Positions 24,285-32,704 of a stretch of 64,000 bases of DNA are shown one piece after another. The position numbers and the translations under genes are program-made. Source of the stretch: Rhodobacteraceae bacterium Alg231-04 (lineage in GTDB: Bacteria > Pseudomonadota > Alphaproteobacteria > Rhodobacterales > Rhodobacteraceae). Below the pieces are notes generated by a model. It searched no databases, was not told the origin of the DNA, and saw nothing but the letters and a program-made list of their open reading frames with translations. Every line of letters starts with the position of its first letter. The stretch's first letter is position 1. Location: assembly GCA_900143635.1 (NCBI GenBank), contig FREY01000003.1:248001-312000 (forward strand). The letters run 5' to 3'.

Positions 24285-25907
24285 ATGCTCGCGTTGCCCC
24301 GTTTGATTGTTTCACAAGGCTGGAAGGCCGCTGTTTTCTCGCTGGCCCTCGCCGGTGCGGTTCCGTTTGCCGGACCTGCTGCTGCGCAATCGATGGCCTT
24401 CAAGCAATCGGTTGCTGAGGCGGCCTGGGACAACAGCGCCGTCGCTGCCTTTTACCGCGAGAACGGCTATGCGCGGCTTTGGACTGTCGACAGCGAAATT
24501 GGCCAGTTGCGCCGCCGGGTTTTCCTCGACGCGCTGCGCAACATAGAACACCACGGGCTTCCGGATCGGTCGGGAGAGGCAGTCAAACTGCAGGAGATGC
24601 TGCGGTTGGCCCGCAGTACCCATGACCTTGGCCGGATCGAGGCTGCCTTCAGCCGGGCGCTCGTAGACTATGCATCCGCCGTACAAACCGGCATTCTGGA
24701 GCCCGCCAAAATCGATGACGGTATGGTGCGCAAGAAGAATGCGCCTGATGCGATGACCTATCTGACCGGGTTCCGCGACAACCCGCCCGCCGCCTATCTG
24801 CGCGGGCTGGCACCGCAGAACCCGCAATACGCCGCCCTTATGAAGGAAAAGATGCGGCTTGAGACACTGATTTCGCAGGGCGGCTGGGGCGCGACTGTGC
24901 CGGCTGGACGCAAACTGGAACCCGGCGACAGCGGCGCTGCGGTCATTGCACTGCGCGACCGGCTGATCGAAATGGGTTTCCTTGACCGCAGTGCCTCGCG
25001 CACATTTGATGCGTCGCTTTCTGCGGCTGTTCAGCGTTTTCAGGCCGCCCACGGGCTGGAGCTGGACGGGGTGGCCGGAGAGGGCACACTGAAAGAAATC
25101 AACAAGCCGGTCTCTGCCCGCCTGAAATCTGTGATCGTCGCGATGGAGCGTGAACGCTGGCTGGATCCGGAGCGTGGCGATCGTCATGTTCTGGTGAACC
25201 AGACCGATTTCACTGCCAAGATCGTCGACCGCGGTGCCGTCACCTTCGAGACCCGCTCGGTCATTGGCAAAAATGTTCACGATCGCCGTTCGCCGGAATT
25301 TTCCGACGTGATGGAACATATGATCATTAACCCCAGCTGGCACGTGCCACGCTCGATCATCACCAAGGAATACCTGCCGGAACTGCAAAAGAACCCGCAT
25401 GCGCAGGGTCAGTTACTGATCACCGACAGCCGGGGGCGCAATGTCAGCCGGGACGCCGTGGATTTCACCCAGTACACTGCCAAGACATTCCCCTTTGCCA
25501 TGCGTCAGCCTCCCTCCAAGCGCAACGCGCTGGGGCTGGTGAAATTCATGTTTCCGAACAAATACAACATCTACCTGCATGACACCCCGCAAAAGCACCT
25601 TTTCGCGCGCGAGGTACGGGCCTATTCCCACGGCTGTATCCGTCTGGCACAACCGTTTGAATTTGCCTATGCGCTGCTGGCCAAACAGACCGAAAACCCC
25701 AAGGATTTCTTCCACCGTATCCTCAGCTCTGGCAAGGAAACCAAGGTTGATCTGGAAGTCCAGGTACCGGTGCATATCATCTATCGCACCGCTTACATTA
25801 GCGAAAAAGGTCAGGCTGGATTCCGCCGCGATATCTATGGTCGTGACGCCAAGGTATGGAATGCATTGGATGCCGCAGGGGTGGTCTTGCCCGGCGTTCA
25901 GGGGTAA
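24285..25907 (+). CDS. L,D-transpeptidase (YcbB/LdtD-like)
   Basis: The 540-residue protein has an N-terminal signal or anchor (AAVFSLALAGAVPFAGPAAAQ), a helical scaffold domain, a peptidoglycan-binding domain at about 210-275 (LEPGDSGAAVIALRDRL, then LDGVAGEGTLKEIN), and a YkuD catalytic domain with the signature YSHGCIRL holding the catalytic cysteine C451. It forms 3-3 crosslinks in the cell wall or attaches proteins to it. The domain order and length fit YcbB rather than the small Ldts. It is divergent from the murein endopeptidase-like gene. Confidence 0.9.
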   Translation: MLALPRLIVSQGWKAAVFSLALAGAVPFAGPAAAQSMAFKQSVAEAAWDNSAVAAFYRENGYARLWTVDSEIGQLRRRVFLDALRNIEHHGLPDRSGEAVKLQEMLRLARSTHDLGRIEAAFSRALVDYASAVQTGILEPAKIDDGMVRKKNAPDAMTYLTGFRDNPPAAYLRGLAPQNPQYAALMKEKMRLETLISQGGWGATVPAGRKLEPGDSGAAVIALRDRLIEMGFLDRSASRTFDASLSAAVQRFQAAHGLELDGVAGEGTLKEINKPVSARLKSVIVAMERERWLDPERGDRHVLVNQTDFTAKIVDRGAVTFETRSVIGKNVHDRRSPEFSDVMEHMIINPSWHVPRSIITKEYLPELQKNPHAQGQLLITDSRGRNVSRDAVDFTQYTAKTFPFAMRQPPSKRNALGLVKFMFPNKYNIYLHDTPQKHLFAREVRAYSHGCIRLAQPFEFAYALLAKQTENPKDFFHRILSSGKETKVDLEVQVPVHIIYRTAYISEKGQAGFRRDIYGRDAKVWNALDAAGVVLPGVQG

Positions 25908-25943
25908 AGCTCGGCCCTGACACGTTGTTTTAAGGGGCCCGCC

Positions 25944-27017
25944 ATGCACACAGTCCGCCAGATCGCCGAAGCCTTGGGAGCTGACGCAGCCGGAGACCTG
26001 GATCTGGTCATTACCGGTGCCGCTGAGCCTGCAGATGCGGGTACTCAGGATCTGGCGATGGCCATGTCTCCTAAATATGCCGAGGCACTGGGTGAAGGGC
26101 AGGCGCAGGCCGCGTTGCTTTGGGTCGGTGCTGACTGGCAAGACATGGGGCTGAAGGCCGCGATTTTTGCGGCGCGGCCAAGGATGGCTATGGGCGGCGT
26201 GACTGTCGAACTGGACAAGGGGCAGGGGTTTCCCACCGGTATCCATGCAACCGCCGTCATCGACCCAACGGCCGAGATCGGCGAGAATGTATCCGTTGGG
26301 CCGCTGTCGATCATTGCTGCAGGCGCAAAGATTGGCGCTGGCTCTGTCATAGGCCCACATTGTTACATCGGTGCGGACGTGGAACTGGGTGCAGAGGCCC
26401 AGCTGCGCGAAATGGTCAGCATTGGCGCGCGCGCCAAAATCGGTGATCGCTTCCGCGCCCAGCCCGGTGCCCGCGTCGGATCAGATGGGTTTTCCTATGT
26501 CACACCCGAGGTTTCCGGCGCCGAAAATGTTCGTAAGACCCTCGGCGATCAGGGCGATGCCAAGGCCCAGAGCTGGCTGCGCATCCATTCGCTTGGTGCG
26601 GTAACCATCGGGGATGATGTGGAAATCGGCGCCAACTGCACCATCGATAATGGCACCATCCGCGACACGAAAATCGGATCGGGCAGCAAGCTGGATAATC
26701 AGGTCCACATTGGCCACAACAGCCGGGTCGGGCGAGATTGCCTGCTGTGCGGTCAGGCTGGGCTATCGGGATCTGTCGATATTGGCGACAATGTCATTCT
26801 TGGCGGCCAGACTGGTGTGGGCGACAATATTACGGTTGGCGACCGGGCGATCCTCGGCGGCGCCACCAAGGTGCTTTCCAATGTGCCGGCGGGCCGCGTG
26901 ATGATGGGCTACCCGGCTGTCAAAATGGAGACACATACTGAGATGTATAAGGCGCAAAGACGCCTTCCAAGGCTGCTCCGCGATATTGAAGCGCTGAAAA
27001 AGGCGGTTTTCAAATAG
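25944..27017 (+). CDS. lpxD: UDP-3-O-acylglucosamine N-acyltransferase
   Basis: LpxD adds the second 3-hydroxyacyl chain in lipid A synthesis. The 357-residue protein has an N-terminal uridine-binding domain, then a long left-handed beta-helix of hexapeptides (IGENVSVGPLS, IGAGSVIGPHC and so on), with the catalytic histidine in VHIGHNSRVG. A short C-terminal helix follows. In this neighbourhood it is not with bamA-fabZ-lpxA but heads a cluster with an acyl carrier protein and a ketosynthase 47 and 329 bases downstream. It may be the sole or an additional LpxD. Confidence 0.9.
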   Translation: MHTVRQIAEALGADAAGDLDLVITGAAEPADAGTQDLAMAMSPKYAEALGEGQAQAALLWVGADWQDMGLKAAIFAARPRMAMGGVTVELDKGQGFPTGIHATAVIDPTAEIGENVSVGPLSIIAAGAKIGAGSVIGPHCYIGADVELGAEAQLREMVSIGARAKIGDRFRAQPGARVGSDGFSYVTPEVSGAENVRKTLGDQGDAKAQSWLRIHSLGAVTIGDDVEIGANCTIDNGTIRDTKIGSGSKLDNQVHIGHNSRVGRDCLLCGQAGLSGSVDIGDNVILGGQTGVGDNITVGDRAILGGATKVLSNVPAGRVMMGYPAVKMETHTEMYKAQRRLPRLLRDIEALKKAVFK

Positions 27018-27064
27018 CTGGGCGGCCAAACACGCGGCCATAACTCAAGAACAAGGGTTCAGAC

Positions 27065-27319
27065 ATGAGCATTCAGGACAAGGTTATCGCGATCATCGCC
27101 GAACAGGCGCTGCTCGAACCTTCGGATGTGACCACGAAAAGCACGCTCGACGACCTCGGGATCGACAGTCTGGGGCTGGTCGAAAGCATCTTTGCCATCG
27201 AAGAAGAGTTTGACATCACCGTTCCCTTCAACGCCAATGCGCCCGATCAAAGTGATTTTGACATCACCAGTGTTGCCGCGATCATCGCAGGTATCGAAAA
27301 GCTGGTTTCCGAGAAATAA
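27065..27319 (+). CDS. Acyl carrier protein (AcpXL-like)
   Basis: The 84-residue protein has the phosphopantetheine site DDLGIDSLGL with S35. The sequence differs from the primary AcpP type (lacking the usual EDSLD- pattern) and resembles specialised carriers such as AcpXL that deliver long acyl chains to lipid A. It lies between lpxD and a fabF-like gene, 28 bases before the latter. The substrate is inferred from neighbours. Confidence 0.8.
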   Translation: MSIQDKVIAIIAEQALLEPSDVTTKSTLDDLGIDSLGLVESIFAIEEEFDITVPFNANAPDQSDFDITSVAAIIAGIEKLVSEK

Positions 27320-27346
27320 CAACACCTTCTGAGGTATGGTTGCATT

Positions 27347-28555
27347 ATGAAACGTGTCGTCATCACCGGTGCAGGGACAATCAATGCCCTGGGGCATTCC
27401 GTCAGCGAAACCATGGAGGCCATGCGCGAAGGCCGGTGCGGCATCGGCAAGCTGGAAATGCGCGATGTGGACCGGCTGGCCATCCAGATCGGTGGTCAGG
27501 TGCGCGGCTTTGAGGCCGAGGGCCGGTTCAATCGCCAGCAGATGGCGCTCTATGACCGGTTCACCCAATTCGCCCTGATCGCCGCACGCGAAGCTATGGC
27601 CCAGTCAGGGCTGGAGTTTTCCGGCGAGCTGGCCGCCCGTTGCGGTGTGGTTCTGGGCAATTCCGGCGGTGGCATGACCACGTTGGATGACAATTACCGC
27701 ACCGTTTACGAGGACGGTAAAAACCGGGTGCATCCCTTTGTGGTGCCCAAGCTGATGAACAACGCTGCCGCCAGCCACGTGTCGATGGAGTTCAACCTCA
27801 AAGGGCCCAGCTTTACCGTTTCCACCGCTTGCGCCTCGTCCAATCATGCGATGGCGCAGGCCTTTCAGATGGTGCGCTATGGGGCAGCGCCGGCGATGCT
27901 GACAGGGGGATCTGAATCGATGCTCTGCTTTGGTGGGGTGAAGGCCTGGGAAGGGCTGCGCGTGATGTCAAAAGACGCCTGCCGACCTTTCAGTGCCAAC
28001 CGTAACGGCATGGTACAGGGCGAAGGTGCGGGCATATTTGTCTTTGAGGAATTCGAGCACGCCAAGGCGCGCGGCGCGGAAATCCTCTGCGAAGTTGCCG
28101 GCTTTGCCATGACCTCGGATGCGTCTGACATTGTGATGCCCTCCAAACGGGGCGCCGCGCGCGCGATTTCCGGCGCGCTGACGGATGCCCGGATCGACCC
28201 GTCAGAAGTGGCCTATGTGAACGCTCATGGCACCGGCACTGCGGCCAATGACAAGACCGAATGCGCCGCTGTGGCCGATGTGTTTGGGCCGCATGCGGAC
28301 AGTCTGATGATCTCCTCGACCAAATCGATGCATGGTCACCTGATCGGCGGCACCGGCGCGGTGGAGCTTCTGGCCTGTATCATGGCCCTGCGCGACGGCA
28401 TCGTGGCGCCTACCATTGGCTATGATGAGGCGGATCCAGAATGCGCTCTCGACGTGGTGCCAAATGAAGCCCGCGAGGCGGATGTTCAGGTAGCGCTCAG
28501 CAATGCTTTTGCCTTTGGCGGGTTGAACGCAGTTCTGGCCCTGCGCCGGATCTGA
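27347..28555 (+). CDS. Beta-ketoacyl-ACP synthase II-like (FabF family)
   Basis: The 402-residue condensing enzyme has the catalytic cysteine C162 in STACASSNH and the two histidines in NAHGTGTAANDKTE (H294) and MHGHLIGGTG. It elongates acyl-ACP with malonyl-ACP. Its genomic partner is a specialised ACP rather than the core fab cluster, so it may elongate a dedicated acyl chain, for example for lipid A. NodE- and FabF-type activities cannot be told apart here. Confidence 0.85.
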   Translation: MKRVVITGAGTINALGHSVSETMEAMREGRCGIGKLEMRDVDRLAIQIGGQVRGFEAEGRFNRQQMALYDRFTQFALIAAREAMAQSGLEFSGELAARCGVVLGNSGGGMTTLDDNYRTVYEDGKNRVHPFVVPKLMNNAAASHVSMEFNLKGPSFTVSTACASSNHAMAQAFQMVRYGAAPAMLTGGSESMLCFGGVKAWEGLRVMSKDACRPFSANRNGMVQGEGAGIFVFEEFEHAKARGAEILCEVAGFAMTSDASDIVMPSKRGAARAISGALTDARIDPSEVAYVNAHGTGTAANDKTECAAVADVFGPHADSLMISSTKSMHGHLIGGTGAVELLACIMALRDGIVAPTIGYDEADPECALDVVPNEAREADVQVALSNAFAFGGLNAVLALRRI

Positions 28556-28571
28556 AGCATTCCGTAAATCT

Positions 28572-28607
28572 AAAAGCCGCCGCATCGGTTTGATGCGGCG
28601 GCGTTTG
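28572..28607. terminator. Bidirectional terminator between fabF-like gene and ialB
   Basis: GCCGCCGCATC (28576-28586) pairs perfectly with GATGCGGCGGC (28592-28602), loop GGTTT, with AAAA before and GTTTGTT after. It separates convergent genes. Confidence 0.9.
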
Positions 28608-28636
28608 TTCGGTCGAATTTCTGTCCGTGCAACCGC

Positions 28637-29260
28637 TTACTGCTGCACCACATCCACGGCTTTATAGGCCGATGTGAAACCTTTGAGGGACATCTTTAGC
28701 TCGATGAGCTGATCGGGGGCCGGGGCGGGACGGATCGCAAAGGTGGCCTCGTTGCCCTTCTGCATGGAATCGACATCGCCCTGCGTCAGGCCAATCTGTG
28801 CGACACAGCCAACAGGGTTGCAGAATGTATAGTTATAGCGTTTGCCGGGCGCGCCATCGATCGAGATGGTCAATGCCGCCGGCAGCAGTGTTTCAAGCGG
28901 TACAATCACAGTGGCACCCGCGACCGCCACACCGCCATCCTGGGCAATCCGGAACAGCGATACTTCGGCCATGGGCTGGCCGTCGGGGCCGTTCAGCATT
29001 TGCAGCATCGAGCAGGGATCGGTCTCGGCGTTGGTCTTGACGCAGGCCATGTCCCAATCGCCGTGTTTCTCGCGGGAATACCGCTCACCGGGCTTCGGAC
29101 CCTCGGAGGGGGCTGTCTCGGTCTCGGCCGCGACCGACTGGCCCATATCCAGAATTTCATCTGCAGTACCGCCGGCTGCGCCTGAAGTGTCCTGTGCCCC
29201 GGCAGGGGCTGCAAGGGCGAGCGCCATCACGGCAACCATCGGTTTCAGGGAATTGAACAT
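28637..29260 (-). CDS. Invasion-associated locus B (IalB) family protein
   Basis: The 207-residue secreted protein has a signal peptide (VMALALAAPAGAQ), then a low-complexity acidic linker, then the IalB domain with KHGDWDMACVKT and the cysteine motif FCNPVGCVAQIGLT. IalB homologues are common in Rhodobacteraceae and other alphaproteobacteria; in Bartonella the protein is linked to erythrocyte invasion, but in free-living bacteria its role is unclear. It is monocistronic, ending at a strong bidirectional terminator. Confidence 0.85.
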   Translation of the reverse strand: MFNSLKPMVAVMALALAAPAGAQDTSGAAGGTADEILDMGQSVAAETETAPSEGPKPGERYSREKHGDWDMACVKTNAETDPCSMLQMLNGPDGQPMAEVSLFRIAQDGGVAVAGATVIVPLETLLPAALTISIDGAPGKRYNYTFCNPVGCVAQIGLTQGDVDSMQKGNEATFAIRPAPAPDQLIELKMSLKGFTSAYKAVDVVQQ

Positions 29261-29394
29261 GCCTGCCTCTTTTTCTTAAGAATGTCTGAACACTGGCCTA
29301 GCATGGCATGAAAGCAGTGTCAGGGGCGGAAATTTGCCGCAAGCGGGGAAATGCGCGAAACTAACTTCAACTTTGAGGGATGAGGTCAAAATAG

Positions 29395-29461
29395 AAAAAG
29401 GGAACCTCTGCGGGTTCCCCTTTCCAAATTTTTCCCTGTCGGACCGGCCGACTTAGTTATT
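29395..29461 (-). ncRNA. Candidate small RNA upstream of ialB
   Basis: On the minus strand TTGACC (29496-29491) and TAACGT (29473-29468), 17 bases apart, resemble a sigma-70 promoter. The predicted transcript from about 29461 forms a short hairpin (GTCGG/CCGAC), an A-rich single strand, and an intrinsic terminator (GGGAACC/GGTTCCC at 29400-29419, then TTTTTC). It is not coding. The element could instead be a leader of ialB. Confidence 0.35.
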
Positions 29462-29573
29462 GTGGAGACGTTACGAAAGCACCGGGCTCCGGTCAACAAG
29501 TATCCTGAAAAAATATTAGCACCAAATGTCTTTGCGCCAGCGCATGCTCAAATTGCAGGCATAAGTGCTTTGC

Positions 29574-29690
29574 AAAAAAAAAGCCGTGCTCAAAAGCACG
29601 GCCCAGTCTGACAGGGAGGAAGTGCCCGAAAAAAGTTAGAGAACTTTCCCGGACATGACTACACTCGCAACCAAAGGTTAAAATAGAGTA
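29574..29690 (-). ncRNA. Candidate cuckoo/CcsR-like small RNA with anti-SD motif
   Basis: On the minus strand a strong terminator (GCCGTGCT, loop TTTG, AGCACGGC, then nine T at 29582-29574) follows the sequence ACTTCCTCCCTGT (reverse of 29611-29622), an anti-Shine-Dalgarno motif. No protein gene lies upstream on this strand that this terminator could serve, so it probably ends a short independent transcript starting near 29690. Alphaproteobacterial cuckoo/CcsR small RNAs carry similar C(C/U)UCCUCCC loops. The 5' end is not established. Confidence 0.45.
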
Positions 29691-29726
29691 TTCACAATCA
29701 AAAATATCATGCGAAGGGCAGGCAGT

Positions 29727-31268
29727 ATGGACGGGACGGTATTTCTGGGTGGCGGCGGCGAAGGCTATGGCCACAAGCAGGGGCTCAAGCTGAAATATGC
29801 CAACCGGCACGGTCTGATCGCCGGGGCGACCGGAACAGGTAAGACCGTGACCCTGCAGATCCTTGCCCAAGGGTTCTCCAATGCCGGGGTGCCGGTGATC
29901 CTGGCGGATGTGAAGGGCGACCTTTCCGGTTTGGCAAAACCGGGGAGTGCAGGACACAAGCTGCATGATGCCTTTACAAGTCGGGCCGAAACCATTGGTT
30001 TTGATGACTATGGCTATCATGCCTGCCCGGTCACATTCTGGGATCTGTTTGGTGAACAGGGCCATCCGGTGCGTACAACCGTGGCTGAGATGGGACCGCT
30101 GTTGCTAGCGCGGCTTTTGGAGCTCAGCGAGGCGCAGGAGGGGATCCTGAATATTGCTTTCCGACTGGCGGATGAACAGGGGCTGCCCTTGCTGGATCTC
30201 AAGGATCTGCAGGCGCTGCTGGTCTGGGTCGGAGAAAACCGTGCGGATCTGTCCCTGCGGTATGGCAATATCTCTACCGCTTCGATCGGGGCTATTCAGC
30301 GGCGGCTGCTGGTTCTGGAAAATCAGGGCGGGGCGCAGATTTTCGGCGAACCGGCGCTGGCGCTTGCGGATCTGATGCGCTGTGATGATACGGGTCGGGG
30401 CATGGTCAATGTTCTTGCGGCCAATAAGCTGATGTCGGCCCCGCGGCTCTATTCCACCTTCCTGCTATGGTTGCTGAGCGAACTGTTCGAAGAACTGCCA
30501 GAGGTTGGCGATCCGGACAAGCCTCGATTGGTTTTCTTTTTTGATGAGGCGCATCTGCTGTTTGAGGACGCCCCGAAAGCGCTGGTCGACAAGGTTGAAC
30601 AGGTGGCGCGGTTGATCCGTTCCAAGGGGGTGGGGATCTATTTCATCACCCAGAACCCGGCCGATGTGCCCGAGGATATCCTCGGCCAGCTGGGCAATCG
30701 CATCCAGCACGCGCTGCGGGCCTTTACGGCGCGGGATCGCAAGAACCTGAGGCTGGCGGCGGAAACCTACCGCGACAATCCGCGTTTTGAGACCGAGGAG
30801 GCCATACGCGAAGTTGGTGTTGGCGAGGCCGTGACCTCCATGTTGCAGAAAAAAGGCGTGCCCGGTGTGGTGGAACGCACCCTGATCCGGCCGCCCAGTT
30901 CGCAGCTGGGGCCAATAACAGATGCAGAACGGACGCAGGTTCTGTCCGCCTCGGATATGAGGGCGAAATATAACCAGCGGCTGGACCGAAGATCGGCCTA
31001 TGAAATCCTGCAACAGCGCGCCCAAGCCGCGGCGATCAAGGCAGAACAGCAGGAAGAAAAGGCGGAAGAGCTGCCCATCGCCGAGCGGGAATACCAATCT
31101 GCGCGTCGCTATTCAGGGGCGCGGGTCAGCCGGTCCTCATCGCGCAGCTATCGCAAGAAGGACACCTTTGCCACCGCCATGTCCGAGGCCGTCATCAAGG
31201 AGCTTAAAGGCACCACCGGGCGTCGTCTTGTGCGCGGGATTCTCGGCGGTCTGTTCAAGGGGCGATGA
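29727..31268 (+). CDS. DUF853/HerA-like P-loop ATPase
   Basis: The start at 29727 follows AAGGGCAGG; an ATG at 29709 has no ribosome site. The 513-residue protein has Walker A GATGTGKT at about residue 40, an early VILADVKGDLSGLA segment, Walker B LVFFFDEAHLLFED near residue 272, and GIYFITQNPADVPEDIL, all typical of the DUF853 group of HerA-like helicases. A basic serine-rich stretch and a short conserved tail (GRRLVRGILGGLFKG) end the protein. The cellular role of this family is not well known; DNA translocation is presumed. Confidence 0.85.
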   Translation: MDGTVFLGGGGEGYGHKQGLKLKYANRHGLIAGATGTGKTVTLQILAQGFSNAGVPVILADVKGDLSGLAKPGSAGHKLHDAFTSRAETIGFDDYGYHACPVTFWDLFGEQGHPVRTTVAEMGPLLLARLLELSEAQEGILNIAFRLADEQGLPLLDLKDLQALLVWVGENRADLSLRYGNISTASIGAIQRRLLVLENQGGAQIFGEPALALADLMRCDDTGRGMVNVLAANKLMSAPRLYSTFLLWLLSELFEELPEVGDPDKPRLVFFFDEAHLLFEDAPKALVDKVEQVARLIRSKGVGIYFITQNPADVPEDILGQLGNRIQHALRAFTARDRKNLRLAAETYRDNPRFETEEAIREVGVGEAVTSMLQKKGVPGVVERTLIRPPSSQLGPITDAERTQVLSASDMRAKYNQRLDRRSAYEILQQRAQAAAIKAEQQEEKAEELPIAEREYQSARRYSGARVSRSSSRSYRKKDTFATAMSEAVIKELKGTTGRRLVRGILGGLFKGR

Positions 31269-31341
31269 TGGCATAGCACTTTCGCGAGGCTCAAGCGCAG
31301 GCCTCCGGCGGGGATATTTGTGGCAAGAGGAAACGGATGTG

Positions 31342-31378
31342 AAAACGCCGCCCGCGGAGATCCGGGGCGGCGTTTTTT
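31342..31378. terminator. Bidirectional terminator between HerA-like gene and livM
   Basis: AAAACGCCGCC (31342-31352) pairs with GGCGGCGTTTT (31366-31376) between two convergent genes. Confidence 0.85.
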
Positions 31379-31381
31379 GTT

Positions 31382-32704
31382 TTACTTCTCGGGGATCAGT
31401 CCCTTTGGACTGAACCTGAGGACCAGCAGCAGGATCAGACCCATGGTCAGCATCCGCATATGCGCGGCGCTGTCGATGAGATGGATCTTCAGCGCGCTGC
31501 CATCGGCCATGCCGGAGGTGATCAACTGCATGGCCAGCAGGCCGATGTCTTCGACCTTGATCCAGAAGAACCAGATCAACAGACCACCCAGCACGGCGCC
31601 GAAGTTGTTGCCGGAGCCGCCAACGATCATCATCACCCAGATCAGGAAGGTGAAGCGCAGCGGCTGGTAGGTGCCCGGTGTCAGCTGACCGTCCAGCGTT
31701 GTCATCATCGCGCCTGCAATGCCGCAGATGGCGGAGCCGAGGACGAAGATCTGCAAATGACGGCGAGTGACATCCTTGCCCATCGCCTCTGCTGCGACCT
31801 CATTGTCGCGGATGGCGCGCATCATCCGGCCCCAGGGGCTTTTCAATGCGGCCTGCGCCATGACCAGAAGGATGATCAGCACCACCGCAAAGAGCAGAGA
31901 GTACTGCAGTTTCACGAATAGCGTGGAGGCCGTTACCGGGTCGAGGCCGTAACTGGCCGCGCTTTCGACAAAGCCAGGATCGTTTTGCAGATCCACCTCG
32001 TAAGGCACCGGACGGGGCAGGCCGATGACGTTTTTCACGCCGCGCGCCAGCCAGTCCTCGTTCTTGAGGATGGCGATGATGATCTCGGCAATGCCAAGGG
32101 TGGCAATGGCCAGATAGTCGGAGCGCAGACCGAGTGCGGTCTTGCCGATCAACCAGGCGGCTCCGGCAGCAAGAAGCCCACCCGCAGGCCAGGCCAGCAG
32201 CACCGGCAGGCCGAGGCCGCCGATATTGCCCGCATTGGCTGGGTTGATCGCCTCGACACCGGCAACCGCAGGATCAAAGATCTTGCGGTAGACGACGAAG
32301 CCCACCGCCAGAACGGCAATCAGCAGCACAGCGCGGAAACGTCCCTTGGGCGTATTCTTATAGATCACGGTGCAGGCGAGGATCGTCATCGCCCCCAACA
32401 AAAGGGCGAGGATGATGCCAAAGCCACCGGCCTGCCAGGCACCGGGGGTGGGGGCCGAAGAGATCAACACCACGGCCAGACCACCAAGGGCGACAAAGCC
32501 CATGATGCCGACGTTGAACAGACCGGCAAAGCCCCATTGCAGGTTAACCCCCAGCGCCATGATGGCCGAGATTAGCCCCATGTTGAGGATCACCAGCGCC
32601 GAGTTCCACGAACCGGAGAAGAAGGCGAAATCGATGGTGCCGTCGAGGACGATCAGCAGGCCAACGAAGGCGAAGAGAAGAGAATTGCGGACAGTCTCAC
32701 TCAT
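31382..32704 (-). CDS. livM: Branched-chain amino acid ABC transporter permease LivM
   Basis: The 440-residue inner-membrane protein has about ten hydrophobic helices and the permease signature near its C-terminal half (RAIRDNEVAAEAMGKDV, the EAA loop that contacts the ATPases). It is longer than E. coli LivM-type permeases because of extra hydrophobic segments in the first half. Its start overlaps the end of livH by four bases (ATGA). It is the last gene of the livKGFHM cluster. Confidence 0.92.
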   Translation of the reverse strand: MSETVRNSLLFAFVGLLIVLDGTIDFAFFSGSWNSALVILNMGLISAIMALGVNLQWGFAGLFNVGIMGFVALGGLAVVLISSAPTPGAWQAGGFGIILALLLGAMTILACTVIYKNTPKGRFRAVLLIAVLAVGFVVYRKIFDPAVAGVEAINPANAGNIGGLGLPVLLAWPAGGLLAAGAAWLIGKTALGLRSDYLAIATLGIAEIIIAILKNEDWLARGVKNVIGLPRPVPYEVDLQNDPGFVESAASYGLDPVTASTLFVKLQYSLLFAVVLIILLVMAQAALKSPWGRMMRAIRDNEVAAEAMGKDVTRRHLQIFVLGSAICGIAGAMMTTLDGQLTPGTYQPLRFTFLIWVMMIVGGSGNNFGAVLGGLLIWFFWIKVEDIGLLAMQLITSGMADGSALKIHLIDSAAHMRMLTMGLILLLVLRFSPKGLIPEK

